Shown here one piece after another: positions 22,582-32,001 of a DNA stretch of 64,000 nucleotides. The translations under genes and the position numbers were made by a program. The stretch lies in NCBI GenBank assembly GCA_020137815.1, contig CM035353.1, positions 2,744,982 through 2,808,981 on the forward strand. The letters are read 5' to 3'. The first letter of the stretch is position 1. Every line of letters begins with the position of its first letter. The stretch comes from Hormiphora californensis. Taxonomy: Eukaryota; Ctenophora; Tentaculata; Cydippida; Pleurobrachiidae. Below the pieces are notes generated by a model that ran no database searches, was not told the origin of the DNA, and saw only the letters and a program-made list of their open reading frames with translations.

Positions 22582-25437
22582 TTAGCACTCGTATGCCTTT
22601 CGGAAGAAGTGGGTTTTCAGGTTGGATTTGAATGATGTGATGGATGAGCTTTCCCGAAGAGAAGAAGGTAAGCTATTCCATATTTCCGGAGCAGCGACAC
22701 TAAACGCACCTTTACTCGAACAATATCTGGCATAGTTCTTGTCAAGTAAGGTTTTGTCAGCATCCCTTCGTAGACTTTTTAACTTCGGTTGACGGAGTGT
22801 TATCATCTTCGATAGGTAAGGTGGGGCTATACCATTCAGTGTTTTGTATGTCAGTAGACACAACTTGTACTGCACTCTTTCTCGAACGGGTAGGAAATGA
22901 AGCTGTTTGCGAAGGTTTGTGGTGCCTTGGTAGAGGCGTTGTCCAAAGACGAAACGGGCTGCAGAGTTTTGAATCTTCTGTAATCGACCTATGTCTTTGG
23001 CAGAAGAACCAGCAAGGAGGCTGTTACAGTAGTCCAGTCTGCTGTGTATTAAACTGTTAACGAGTTTGACTTTCAGATTAACACCCAACATTCTGTGGAT
23101 TTTCCAAAGATTCATAAGGGCTAGTTGACACGTCCTTACGGTTCTGGATACGTGCCCAGATAGGGAGAGCTCTGAGTCCAGAAATACACCAAGGTTCCTT
23201 ACTAGTGTAAGTGGCTTTGTAGATTCATGGTTGCTCATCGTTTGAAGGCTTTCAGGGTTTTCTGTTTTATCATGTTTGTTGTTTAACACGATTATTTCAG
23301 TTTTGCTGGGGTTGAGTCTGAGGAAGTTCTTGGACATCCACGCTTTGATGTGGTTTAAGCAACCCTGCAGTTTCGTCTCGAGGTCTAGGAGAGAATCGTT
23401 GCTGAAAGAAACATACAACTGAGTATCGTCAGCGTAGAGCTCCACCATTAGTCCATAGTGCCTAGCAATACTTTCCAACTCTTTTGTGTACAGAATGAAC
23501 AACAGTGGTCCAAGTATAGAGCCCTGTGGCACTCCGATGTTGATGGCTAAGGGCGAGGATGTAGAGGTCTCAATTTTCACAGAAGCTTTCCTATCTTTGA
23601 GGTAGGAGGCAAACCATTCAAGGGCAGTACCTTCAACGCCATAATTCCTCCTCAGTTTCCCAAGTAACAATTCATGGTTAATCGTGTCGAAAGCAGCACT
23701 GAGGTCTAGCAATACAAGTACCGCCTTCGACTTCGTGTCTGTAATTAGAAGAAGATCATTCACTACTTTTACCAGTGTGGTCTCGGTGCTATGATGTTTC
23801 CGGTACGCCGATTGAACTCCTGGAAACAGTTCGTTCGTCTCAAGGTGCTCCGTAAGCTGTATAGACGCACATTTTTCAATTAGCTTGGATATAAAAGCTA
23901 AGTTGGATACCGGTCTGTAGTTATTTAGTTCTTCCGGGCTTCCTTTCTTCTTGAACGAGGGTCGAATCAGTGATTGCTTCAGCTGTTCAGGAACTAAACC
24001 TTCTTGTAGGCTTTTGTTGACAATGTCAGAGATAAGAGGAAGTAACTTCGGGAGAACACCTACGAGTTTGCTGGTAGGGATAGGATCGAGATCACAGTGC
24101 TTTTTCTCCATAGATTGAATTATAGCACTGAGTTCCTCTTCAGTTACTTTACGGAAGGATGAAAATGTGGCACCAGTGTAGTCAGTTTGTGGTAGTTCTG
24201 GCAATGGTTCAGATTGTTCGTTTTCAACTCTGATCGTCTCGTAGATATCCTCGATTTTCGATTTGAAGAAAGTGCCAAAGTTTTCTGCTGTTTCACTCGA
24301 AGAATTCCCGTTAGGAAGCTCCTGTGGGATCTTGTCTTTTCCCAGTAGTTTGTTGATTAACCCACTGACAGCAGCTGGATCATCAGCCACGTAGTCAAGC
24401 TTTCCACGATAGAAATTTATCCTGGTTTTCATGAGAAATCTGGATGTTTCTTTCATAGCTTTATTCAGAGCTGTTCTAGCTTCTTTGTGTTCTTCTTTCT
24501 TCGTGGAGTCTTTCAAGGTCGTCTTCAGAGCTCTTTCTCGTGTCCTGCGGGAGGTTTTAGCTTCCTCACATAGAGTATCATACCAAGGTGGGTGATCCGA
24601 GTCTTTAATAACCTTTTCCTGTAGTGGAGCTATCTCATCCCGTATTTCTCGAAGTGAGACGTTGTACAGGTTGAGACACCCTTCCAGTGTAGAGGGACGT
24701 GGGATTGACATCAGCTGTGACTCATCTATTTTCATAGATAGGACCTCAACAGTGAGCTTTTTCATGTTTCTGCACAGAACAGCTTTTCTTTCTTGCTGAA
24801 TTGGTTTTCCGACGTGTAAGTAGAATGTGACAGCATAATGGTCTGAAACGGAGGATTTTGCAACCTCGACTGCACTAATCCTAGGTGAAGCTTCATCATC
24901 TCTGCTTATCACTAAGTCCAATGTACCGCCACTTTCGTGGGTTGGATCCTCGACATGCTGTGTCCATCTCTCATCTACAAGCAAATCACGGAAGGAGTTT
25001 GAAGTATGATCATCGTCATCCTCAGTATGGATATTGAAATCGCCCAAGATAACAGGGTGTCCACTGAGGCCGTTTAGTGACGATATGTACTCTTCGAATT
25101 CTGCCAAGAAATCCTTTTTGGAAGAGGAAGGAGGTCTGTATACCACCACCAATCTAGTTTTCTGAAGATGCCCGCCTTCGATCGTAGCTTCGATACATTC
25201 AAAAGTTGTTGGTTTGTTCTTAGTCTTGATAGGTATTACACGTAATGCTTTCCTCGCTAAGATAGCGACGCCGCCTCCTCTTGCCCCTCTTGCCGAACTA
25301 TAGAGATTGTATCCTAGTTCCTTCATCAGTGCAGGGGTGACTACGTCACCGTCTTCTAGCCAGGTTTCTGTCAAACCGAGTACGTCAAGGTCAAGATCGC
25401 AGCACGCCCCGTAGATTTCACCAAGTTTGTTGTTCAT
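22582..25437 (-). CDS. LINE 1 ORF2: endonuclease-reverse transcriptase
   Basis: 951 codons are read from the first Met. The N-terminal APE-type endonuclease shows LTETWL, GDFNIHT and SDHYAV. The central reverse transcriptase shows LLDLSAAFDTINH, GVPQGSILGPLLF and the catalytic YADDTQLY. The C-terminal region (LPVRERVQYKL, then WNSLPSSLRE) is usual in CR1/L2/Rex-type elements. It nicks target DNA and copies its own RNA. The reading frame continues upstream of the Met with LKYGNLNCRS, which contains the conserved Asn of the endonuclease, so translation should start earlier, overlapping ORF1. The frame is intact, so the copy may be young. Confidence 0.9.
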   Translation of the reverse strand: MNNKLGEIYGACCDLDLDVLGLTETWLEDGDVVTPALMKELGYNLYSSARGARGGGVAILARKALRVIPIKTKNKPTTFECIEATIEGGHLQKTRLVVVYRPPSSSKKDFLAEFEEYISSLNGLSGHPVILGDFNIHTEDDDDHTSNSFRDLLVDERWTQHVEDPTHESGGTLDLVISRDDEASPRISAVEVAKSSVSDHYAVTFYLHVGKPIQQERKAVLCRNMKKLTVEVLSMKIDESQLMSIPRPSTLEGCLNLYNVSLREIRDEIAPLQEKVIKDSDHPPWYDTLCEEAKTSRRTRERALKTTLKDSTKKEEHKEARTALNKAMKETSRFLMKTRINFYRGKLDYVADDPAAVSGLINKLLGKDKIPQELPNGNSSSETAENFGTFFKSKIEDIYETIRVENEQSEPLPELPQTDYTGATFSSFRKVTEEELSAIIQSMEKKHCDLDPIPTSKLVGVLPKLLPLISDIVNKSLQEGLVPEQLKQSLIRPSFKKKGSPEELNNYRPVSNLAFISKLIEKCASIQLTEHLETNELFPGVQSAYRKHHSTETTLVKVVNDLLLITDTKSKAVLVLLDLSAAFDTINHELLLGKLRRNYGVEGTALEWFASYLKDRKASVKIETSTSSPLAINIGVPQGSILGPLLFILYTKELESIARHYGLMVELYADDTQLYVSFSNDSLLDLETKLQGCLNHIKAWMSKNFLRLNPSKTEIIVLNNKHDKTENPESLQTMSNHESTKPLTLVRNLGVFLDSELSLSGHVSRTVRTCQLALMNLWKIHRMLGVNLKVKLVNSLIHSRLDYCNSLLAGSSAKDIGRLQKIQNSAARFVFGQRLYQGTTNLRKQLHFLPVRERVQYKLCLLTYKTLNGIAPPYLSKMITLRQPKLKSLRRDADKTLLDKNYARYCSSKGAFSVAAPEIWNSLPSSLRESSSITSFKSNLKTHFFRKAYEC

Positions 25438-25448
25438 CGATCTGCAGT

Positions 25449-26996
25449 TTAGATTGCCGTATTTGAGAGCAAGGTGCTGCGTTGACGGTAGTTTTTTGAA
25501 ATACGATCATAGTGCTCTTTGTACGTTGGGCATTTAGGTGAGCCAGCATGGTGAGGTTGAACATCTGAGGAGAGTCCTGAATTGTTGATACAGTTTTTAC
25601 AGCGGTGTTTCTCAGTGTCCTCTTTCAGTGAACAGCTTTCAGTAGAATGCTCTTCTGCACAATACATACATGTCGCTGGATGGGATTTCTTCGGGCATTT
25701 ATCAGGGTAGTGGCCAAGGGCTTGGCAGTGAGGACATCTCTTGATGTGTACACGATGAGACACTCTGACGGAAGACATTTGGAAGAAGACCCTACCGTCA
25801 GACATAAGCTTGTCCTTCAGCTGCACTGGTAGTTTCAGGACAACTGTGGCTAGGTCCGGGTCTGTATGCATGCGTTTGAAATAGACAACGGAAAGGTCTT
25901 TGCAGGTTCTCAGAACTTCATTCTTCGCTGTTAGCTTTTCGAGACAGAATTTTCTACATTCCTCCGTTGTGGCATCTCTTGGGAGTGACTCAACAGGGAC
26001 AAACCTGAGTTCTACTTTTGACATTACCTCAGCGGACACTCTGGCAGTTTGCTCTAGCACTCCTGCAGTCTTCAAACATTCTGTGGCCAATTGTTGACAT
26101 TCCTCATTGGGAAACCACACTCTTACCGAGGAAGAAAAGTTCCTTGCTTGAGAGATAGGTATATTTTCCAAGGCTTTGTCGATAGCATTCCTCGTCTCCT
26201 TCACATCATCACAGTGGATCGTCAATCGAGGCTGGGGTGGAAGTACTTTTCTCGGTGTAACCTTAGGAGGGGTTTGGTTTTGGACACCTGAACGAGTTGT
26301 ATCATTGTTAGTTCTGTCGGTGGATGTTGTGCCGGTGCGTTGAAGTGAGGAGCTACTGTTGGATGAGGATAGCGGTGGAAAATGTTCATTGTTCAAGATG
26401 CCCATAGTGGTTTCAGATTGAACGGGAGTGGTTGTTGGTTGCCATGCGTTAACAGTTGAATCAAGGTGAGAGTTGTTATGGATGTTTGATTGGTCAGCCA
26501 TCAGTTTAGCTGCTTTAGTCGCAATAGCGTCAAACAAGGGACTACCGGCTCGAAGAAGCTGGGCAGTAACGATACACTCCGGGCAAACCCAGTCATCAAC
26601 GCATAAAAGGCCCTCTTCAGAGATTTCAAGGAATTTGCTCAGGGATTTCAAGCTAACGCACTCGTCATGGTAGCAGCATTTGCACGTGATACACTTGATC
26701 ATACGCCCACTTGATTTGGTCCCATTGCATAGACATTGTTGAGCGGATGTGAAATGGCGTGGAGTTTGAATTGGCATTGAAAAGTTATTGGTTCGTGGAG
26801 GCGTTGATAGATGATTTGCAGGGTTGGGATGGGCAAGGGTTTGGACAGTGATTGCCTTAGGGGTGGTGGTTGGATCATCGAACGGTGAAAATTCCGTCCC
26901 ACTTCTTGTCGTGGACATGATGGATATGCAGGATTCACTAGTGGAGTGGGGATCGAGGGGATTGTGTGTACTCACAGTTGTCGTTGTTGGCTGCAA
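25449..26996 (-). CDS. LINE 1 ORF1: PHD-type and zinc-knuckle nucleic-acid-binding protein
   Basis: 515 codons. A PHD-like Cys/His cluster (CLCNGTKSSG, CITCKCCYHDEC, WVCPECI) lies near residues 85-145. A Ser/Thr/Pro-rich linker follows, then a central folded region, and finally CCHC-type knuckles near the end (CPHCQALGHYPDKC, CMYCAEEHSTESC). ORF1 proteins of CR1-like LINEs bind the element RNA. The 3' end overlaps the upstream extension of ORF2 in another frame. Confidence 0.85.
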   Translation of the reverse strand: MQPTTTTVSTHNPLDPHSTSESCISIMSTTRSGTEFSPFDDPTTTPKAITVQTLAHPNPANHLSTPPRTNNFSMPIQTPRHFTSAQQCLCNGTKSSGRMIKCITCKCCYHDECVSLKSLSKFLEISEEGLLCVDDWVCPECIVTAQLLRAGSPLFDAIATKAAKLMADQSNIHNNSHLDSTVNAWQPTTTPVQSETTMGILNNEHFPPLSSSNSSSSLQRTGTTSTDRTNNDTTRSGVQNQTPPKVTPRKVLPPQPRLTIHCDDVKETRNAIDKALENIPISQARNFSSSVRVWFPNEECQQLATECLKTAGVLEQTARVSAEVMSKVELRFVPVESLPRDATTEECRKFCLEKLTAKNEVLRTCKDLSVVYFKRMHTDPDLATVVLKLPVQLKDKLMSDGRVFFQMSSVRVSHRVHIKRCPHCQALGHYPDKCPKKSHPATCMYCAEEHSTESCSLKEDTEKHRCKNCINNSGLSSDVQPHHAGSPKCPTYKEHYDRISKNYRQRSTLLSNTAI

Positions 26997-27229
26997 AAGG
27001 AGTAGATACCAGTGACTTGATCGTAATTATCACAGGATATCACAGGTTATCTCAGGTTATCGACGTATCACATATCTATGGCTTTCGCCTCAAATTAATT
27101 TGTTTAAAGTAGTGTTGAAAAGTTTGAAACGCTGCCAAAAAAGCTGTCTGGCGCCGCGACCCATCTGAGCGCACTGTCGCCATACCCAATTTGAGAATCA
27201 AATGGGGTACGGCGCCGCTCATACAGCAA

Positions 27230-27410
27230 AAAAGTTGATATACTAATCACTAAAACGGCTCTAACCGCCGAACCACTCAACCGTTTTGGCTAATTCAAAG
27301 TTTATCTGGTAGGGAATGTCAAGGCCTAATCCCAACCCAAATCCTAACCCTACTTTAGCCCTAACCCTAAAAAACCGTTTGTCAACTCAGCACTCACGAA
27401 ACACCTATTA
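27230..27410. repeat. dispersed repeat with telomere-like CCCTAA words, copy 1
   Basis: It contains GGCTCTAACCGCC, then CCACTCAACCGTTTTGG, then CCTAACCCTACTTTAGCCCT. A closely similar block is at 33470-33660. Confidence 0.8.
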
Positions 27411-27641
27411 ATATTTTTTAATAAATAGCAATCCGACACCACGCACACCACGATCGGTCACAGAGTGAACCTGCAAAGTGGTACAACACCGAAGTGTCGA
27501 GAGTACCCTCGTATCCATCACAAGTTTACAAGTTTACAAAGTTAGATTCGGCATACAATGCATTATAAAGACAAATATACCACGTTCTCAGCATGATGCT
27601 TCTACGTACAATGATGTGAATGATGCAGTGACCAACATACA

Positions 27642-27960
27642 CTACCCAGGGGGGAGCAGTGTAACCAATGAGTTGTCGTTGGGACTCCTGTAGCCCCGAA
27701 CTGGAGGGTGATCAGGTATACCATCCAGGAACTTGCCGAGAGAAACTTTGAGATCCTCTAGTGTTTCGCATCTTCGAACTTCTTTCGGCATCCTATTGAA
27801 GAGCTTGACTGACCTCACTGAGAATGATCCTTCCCTGATGGTCTCAATTGAATCTTGGGCCGAAGTGTAAAGGTCCGGGTATTCAGCTAGCACGGTGCTC
27901 CTGAAGGACGGTCAACCTCGACCAGAGCCCCTAGCCAAACCACCGGTTGTGTGACCTAGA
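27642..27960 (-). pseudogene. LINE ORF2 C-terminal fragment
   Basis: The minus-strand peptide contains REGSFSVRSVKLFNRMPKEV and PDHPPVRGY, matching the C-terminal layout of the LINE fragment at 38470-38966 (WNTLPSN, FPDRPPVTGY). It is probably the displaced tail of LINE 2 ORF2, whose main frame stops at 29207 after a 1.3-kb insertion. Confidence 0.6.
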
Positions 27961-28089
27961 GGGGACCTCTGGGAACCGTGGAGCACCGGTTAGAAAAATA
28001 TCTGGCGGGGGCCTTCGCCGGAAAATTGATAGAACGATAGCTATCGTTTTTTTCACTTGAACAATACGACCTTTTCAAAAATGATTCCT

Positions 28090-28330
28090 TGATCAGCAAG
28101 ATATAGTGTACCCCCACCTATTTTTTGACGTAGAATCGAATGCCGTTGAAGTCAAATCTCTAAAATGTTGGAAAAATGGTGAAAATCGCGTTTTAAGGTG
28201 TTTTTTGGTGAAAAAAGCGTTCAAACTGGTACTAGATGATGAGATAGAGTCCCAAAAGTATGATAAATCGCTTTTTTGGGACCTTGTCGCCCTAGAAACA
28301 AATTTTCATGGCGTTTGGGTGATACATTTT
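28090..28330. repeat. diverged relative of the 11664-13004 palindrome arm
   Basis: It shares CACCTATTTTT, ACGTAGAATCGA and TGCCGTTGAAGTC in the same order as the palindrome arm. No inverted partner is visible. Confidence 0.6.
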
Positions 28331-28679
28331 ATCTCGGTAATCCTCTGAAGTAGGTAGAAATAGCCAAAATATAGCGATTGCGGCAAATTAAAGTGATTAA
28401 ACGTTTACTAACCCCACTTTAGCATCATGTATGACCTATCTCTGGGCTACTGGACTATGCAAGAGCCACCGTTCAACTTAACAGGTACTTACTTTTGTAT
28501 CCTCATACTGCGTTCATTCATTCCCCGTCATAGTGTCTAATGCAGGAAGAGATGTTACTTGTGTTTTGCAGTTATTTAACGTTTGGGAAAGGGTAAGTTA
28601 CATATTCCGACCTATCCAACTTCTAAACTATCTATAGCCTCGGGAAAATAAATATTCTATTACACAAACACAAATACAA

Positions 28680-28821
28680 ATACAAAAAGCTACTGCCTGA
28701 CATATAAACTACCACATCAAATATCAAGAAACTTAAGAAAATTGAAAAGAATAATATTGGTCAAACAGCGAATTTCTATACATGCCAAATTATCAACAAG
28801 ATAAAGAAAGGGAGGGAGAGA

Positions 28822-28867
<46 letters not shown>

Positions 28868-29234
28868 CAGGGCGGCCGTACAGGGGTTCCGAGACTCCCT
28901 CACGGCACTCCGACAGTACCATGGCACGTCGACGACAACGAAGTTCCATGTAATTCAGGAACATCTTACAGAGTTCATTGACTTCAACAGTAATAGGCCA
29001 TTAGGACTGTTCTCCGAACAGGAGTTAGAAAACTCGCACTCCAGCTGGTTCAAGCTCTGGGCAAACTATAGAGTTAATGATTTAAGTTCGTCCCTATTCA
29101 AAAGTCAATTGTTAAAAGCGGGACTGGCTTACAATGCCATGCATATATAGCATTGGACATTATTCTTTTCAATTTTCTTGAGTTTCTTGATATTTGATGT
29201 GGTAGTTTATATGTCAGGCAGTAGCTTTTTGTAT
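28680..29234. mobile_element. 555-bp inverted-repeat element with transposase-like fragment
   Basis: Arms of about 76 bp (28680-28755 and 29159-29234) are inverse copies, beginning ATACAAAAAGCTACTGCCTG. Between them is a (GA)n tract (28808-28862) and a plus-strand ORF ending at 29150 whose peptide includes RPLGLFSEQELENSHSSW and LLKAGLAYNAMH. This recalls the C-terminal part of uncharacterised transposase-like proteins of invertebrates (SEQ..E..H..W pattern); the recognition is tentative. The last codons of LINE 2 ORF2 are encoded within the right arm. Confidence 0.6.
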
Positions 29235-31981
29235 CGCCGTGGATGAACCTTGAATGACTCGTCCACGGGCCTGGTGGTATGGTTCGGGACGAGTCCATGA
29301 TATACTTTCCAGAGATGGATTATCATGAATCGCTCCCGTCGCCGTTGAAGTGACTGGATCCCCAGGAACTTGAGCCTCTCCCAGTAGTCCATCCCGATGC
29401 ACTCCTCGATCCGCCGCGTAAAGAATCTCTGGACTCCCTCGAGCTTAGCGATGTTACTAATCGTCGTGGGAGACCAGAGAGCCGAACAGTATTCTAGCTT
29501 TGGCCTGACCAATGCCTTGAAAAGTGTTATCATCGTTCGTTTCGACCGGTTTCTGAACACTCCGAGGGCCCATCCAGCGATCCTCTTGGCCTCTGTTGCG
29601 ATGGTTGCGATGTGGAAATCGAACTTTCCATCCTCTGTCAGGTATATCCCAAGGTCTTTTACTCCGAATTCTGCTTCGATGATATCTCCGTTCGGGTTGA
29701 AGTAGAAATAGCATTCAGCATTGAAAGGTAGATCTCTCAGTGGCTTCGTGGAGTTTAACCTGTAATTCAGGACCTGAAACTTTTTCTCGTGGAGAGCCAT
29801 GTTGTTCTTCCGGCTCCACTCCTCTATCAAGTTCAAGTCTCTCTGGAGGCTGTCCCTATCGTTCAGGTCCCTGATATCTTGACCAATCTTGGTATCATCA
29901 GCGAAAGTTCCAAGTTTTCCGGTCGTTCCTGATACCAGATCGGTAATGTAGATAATGAACAATAGTGGGCCCAAGACTGATCCTTGAATGACACTGCTGA
30001 TCACCGCCTCCATCCTCGATCTGCATCCTTCCAATACGACAGTCTGCGATCTTCCTGTGAGAAAAGCTTGTATCCACATGAAGAGCTTCCCAGTTACTCC
30101 ATACCTTTGAAGCTTTTGAAGAAGGACTTGAATATCAACTTTGTCAAAAGCCTTCTCAAAATCTATGTAGGCTACGTCTACTTCTAGTCCACTGTTCAGA
30201 CTCTCCAGAATCGTGTCGTAGTGTAACAGTAGCTGTGTGAGACAGCTCCGACCAGCCCGAAAACCATGCTGCTCCTCATTCAGGATTCCACTGTTCTCCA
30301 CATAGTCCGAAAGTTGTGTCCTCACTACTCTCTCAAATGTCTTGACCAGATGCGAAGTTAGTGCAACTGGGCGGTAGTTCTCTGGTTGACATTTGTTGCC
30401 CTTCTTGAAAATTGGGGCAATCTGCTGCTCCTTGAGTTGTTGAGGTATAAAGCCGGCCTCAAATGAGCGACTCCAGAGTTTCCATAACGGGTATGCCAGT
30501 ACTCCTCTGCAGTCGTGGAGAATCTTTGCGGGAATATCTCCATCCGGTGCAGCAGAATGAGGATTCAGTTCCGCAAGGGCCTCCTCGATAGTAGATGGGT
30601 TAAAGATGATTTCTGAGATGCTCTCCTGTCGTTGAGCTATCCCCTCTAGGGCCTCGTCCACATCGACTGTTGTTGGGTCACTGAAAACCTTGACATACTG
30701 GTCCTGAAGGAGTTCAGCTTTCAGGACAGGGTCATCAGTCAGCGTGCCGTCTTCCTTCAGAAGGGGACCCACGTTTGTCTTGACTTTTCTCTTATTCTTG
30801 GCATAAGAGAAAAAGTACTTAGGGTTCTCCTTGATCTTCGAAACAGCTTCATCCTCTTCAGAGTTGATCTGCTGCAGAAGATGTTGTCGAATTTCTTCCA
30901 CACATCTCTGCACACGAGCAAGTAGTTTCTCGATCCTTGACGGGCTTGCTTTCTCGCTCCTCCTCTTCTTGATCTGCCTATTTAGCCGTCTCCGCTTTGA
31001 TTTTAATTTAATGAGTATCCTATCTTTCTCAGGATGCCTCCTAGGCCCTTTTTTCGTGGGCGAGTAATGGCAGGTCACCTGTAGGACTGTAAGGGTCAGG
31101 AGGTGAGTGAATGCGGTGATTGGATCGTGATTCTCAGCTCTTTCACACTCATTCCACAAAACATCCCAATCAATCTCTCCCAATTTCTCTCGTATCATAT
31201 TCATATCTCCCCTATGAAGGTTGATACCCGAAAAAGACTGAGGATCTATAAGTCCCTTTTTACCCTCAGATCTCCGTGTCAGGTTATAACCCAACACTCC
31301 TGTAACAGTCTTGTGATCAGAGATTATCTCTGTCTCCTCTACGTCCGTAAACACAAAATAGTTTGGCCTATTCGTGAGGATAATATCAAGAACATTCGAC
31401 CCCCTCGTTGGTTTCACCACTACTTGGGTGAGGAAATTCGCTTGACAGAATAGATCCGTCGATGCACAGTTCCGATCTCCCTCGATGTGCTCCCAATTAT
31501 GATGAGGGAGGTTTAGGTCTCCCAGTATGAATAAATCAGGCGCCGCCTTTCCCCTGGAACATTTCTCGATGAAGCCCTCGAGCACCTCTAGCAAGTAGTG
31601 ATACTCTCCAGTTCGGTAGATGGACCCAATCACGGTGTGTGAATTAGACAGATACACCGCCGCGACATTATTGTTGTCGTCTCCCCAGGAAAAGTCCTCT
31701 GTAACTGTGAGAGAGTTGTTGATGTAGAGTGCTGAACCTCCTCCTCCTCTTGTCTCGCGATCCGATCTGTAGAGCGAGTAACCCGGGACATTGACTTCTG
31801 CGTCACAGACTCTGCCATCCCACCAAGTTTCCGTCAGGGCTAAAGCCATGATTGGGAAGTCTGGGTCAGTCAGTTGGTCCCGTATATACCTCATTTTCCA
31901 CTTCACGCTGCTAGCAGCCGAGGGGTTGAGGCTCCTGCCGTTGATGAGGAGCAGCTTGGAGAAGTCTATCCTGCTCCCCAT
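29207..31981 (-). CDS. LINE 2 ORF2: endonuclease-reverse transcriptase, C-terminally truncated
   Basis: 924 codons. The endonuclease motifs are INGRSLNP, LTETWW, GDLNLPHHNW and SDHKTV. The reverse transcriptase motifs are YIDFEKAFDKVD, GSVLGPLLFIIYITDL and the catalytic FADDTK. The end (LQRRRERFMIIHLWKVYHGL) is followed by only about 25 residues, the last of which lie in the arm of an inverted-repeat element, so the normal C-terminus is lost. The copy differs strongly from LINE 1 and belongs to another CR1-like lineage. Its start follows ORF1 after 20 bp. Confidence 0.88.
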   Translation of the reverse strand: MGSRIDFSKLLLINGRSLNPSAASSVKWKMRYIRDQLTDPDFPIMALALTETWWDGRVCDAEVNVPGYSLYRSDRETRGGGGSALYINNSLTVTEDFSWGDDNNNVAAVYLSNSHTVIGSIYRTGEYHYLLEVLEGFIEKCSRGKAAPDLFILGDLNLPHHNWEHIEGDRNCASTDLFCQANFLTQVVVKPTRGSNVLDIILTNRPNYFVFTDVEETEIISDHKTVTGVLGYNLTRRSEGKKGLIDPQSFSGINLHRGDMNMIREKLGEIDWDVLWNECERAENHDPITAFTHLLTLTVLQVTCHYSPTKKGPRRHPEKDRILIKLKSKRRRLNRQIKKRRSEKASPSRIEKLLARVQRCVEEIRQHLLQQINSEEDEAVSKIKENPKYFFSYAKNKRKVKTNVGPLLKEDGTLTDDPVLKAELLQDQYVKVFSDPTTVDVDEALEGIAQRQESISEIIFNPSTIEEALAELNPHSAAPDGDIPAKILHDCRGVLAYPLWKLWSRSFEAGFIPQQLKEQQIAPIFKKGNKCQPENYRPVALTSHLVKTFERVVRTQLSDYVENSGILNEEQHGFRAGRSCLTQLLLHYDTILESLNSGLEVDVAYIDFEKAFDKVDIQVLLQKLQRYGVTGKLFMWIQAFLTGRSQTVVLEGCRSRMEAVISSVIQGSVLGPLLFIIYITDLVSGTTGKLGTFADDTKIGQDIRDLNDRDSLQRDLNLIEEWSRKNNMALHEKKFQVLNYRLNSTKPLRDLPFNAECYFYFNPNGDIIEAEFGVKDLGIYLTEDGKFDFHIATIATEAKRIAGWALGVFRNRSKRTMITLFKALVRPKLEYCSALWSPTTISNIAKLEGVQRFFTRRIEECIGMDYWERLKFLGIQSLQRRRERFMIIHLWKVYHGLVPNHTTRPVDESFKVHPRRYKKLLPDI

Positions 31982-32001
31982 TCCGGCTGGGCAAGCTGCC
32001 T

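Larger units (their letters stand above)
21418..27130 (-). mobile_element. LINE 1: CR1/L2-type non-LTR retrotransposon, near full length
   Basis: On the minus strand it runs from a 5' region (about 27130) through ORF1 and ORF2 to a 3' end with AATAAA-like sequence and a TATTTG-repeat tail (21418-21450), typical of CR1/L2 LINEs. The 3' UTR contains A-rich sequence (T-runs on plus, 22250-22395) and a 53-bp tandem repeat. The 5' region shares TCAAATTAATTTGTTTAAAG with LINE 2 (27088 and 33335). It seems to lie inside a dispersed repeat, whose parts at 21388 and about 27235 are contiguous at 33424-33480. Confidence 0.8.
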
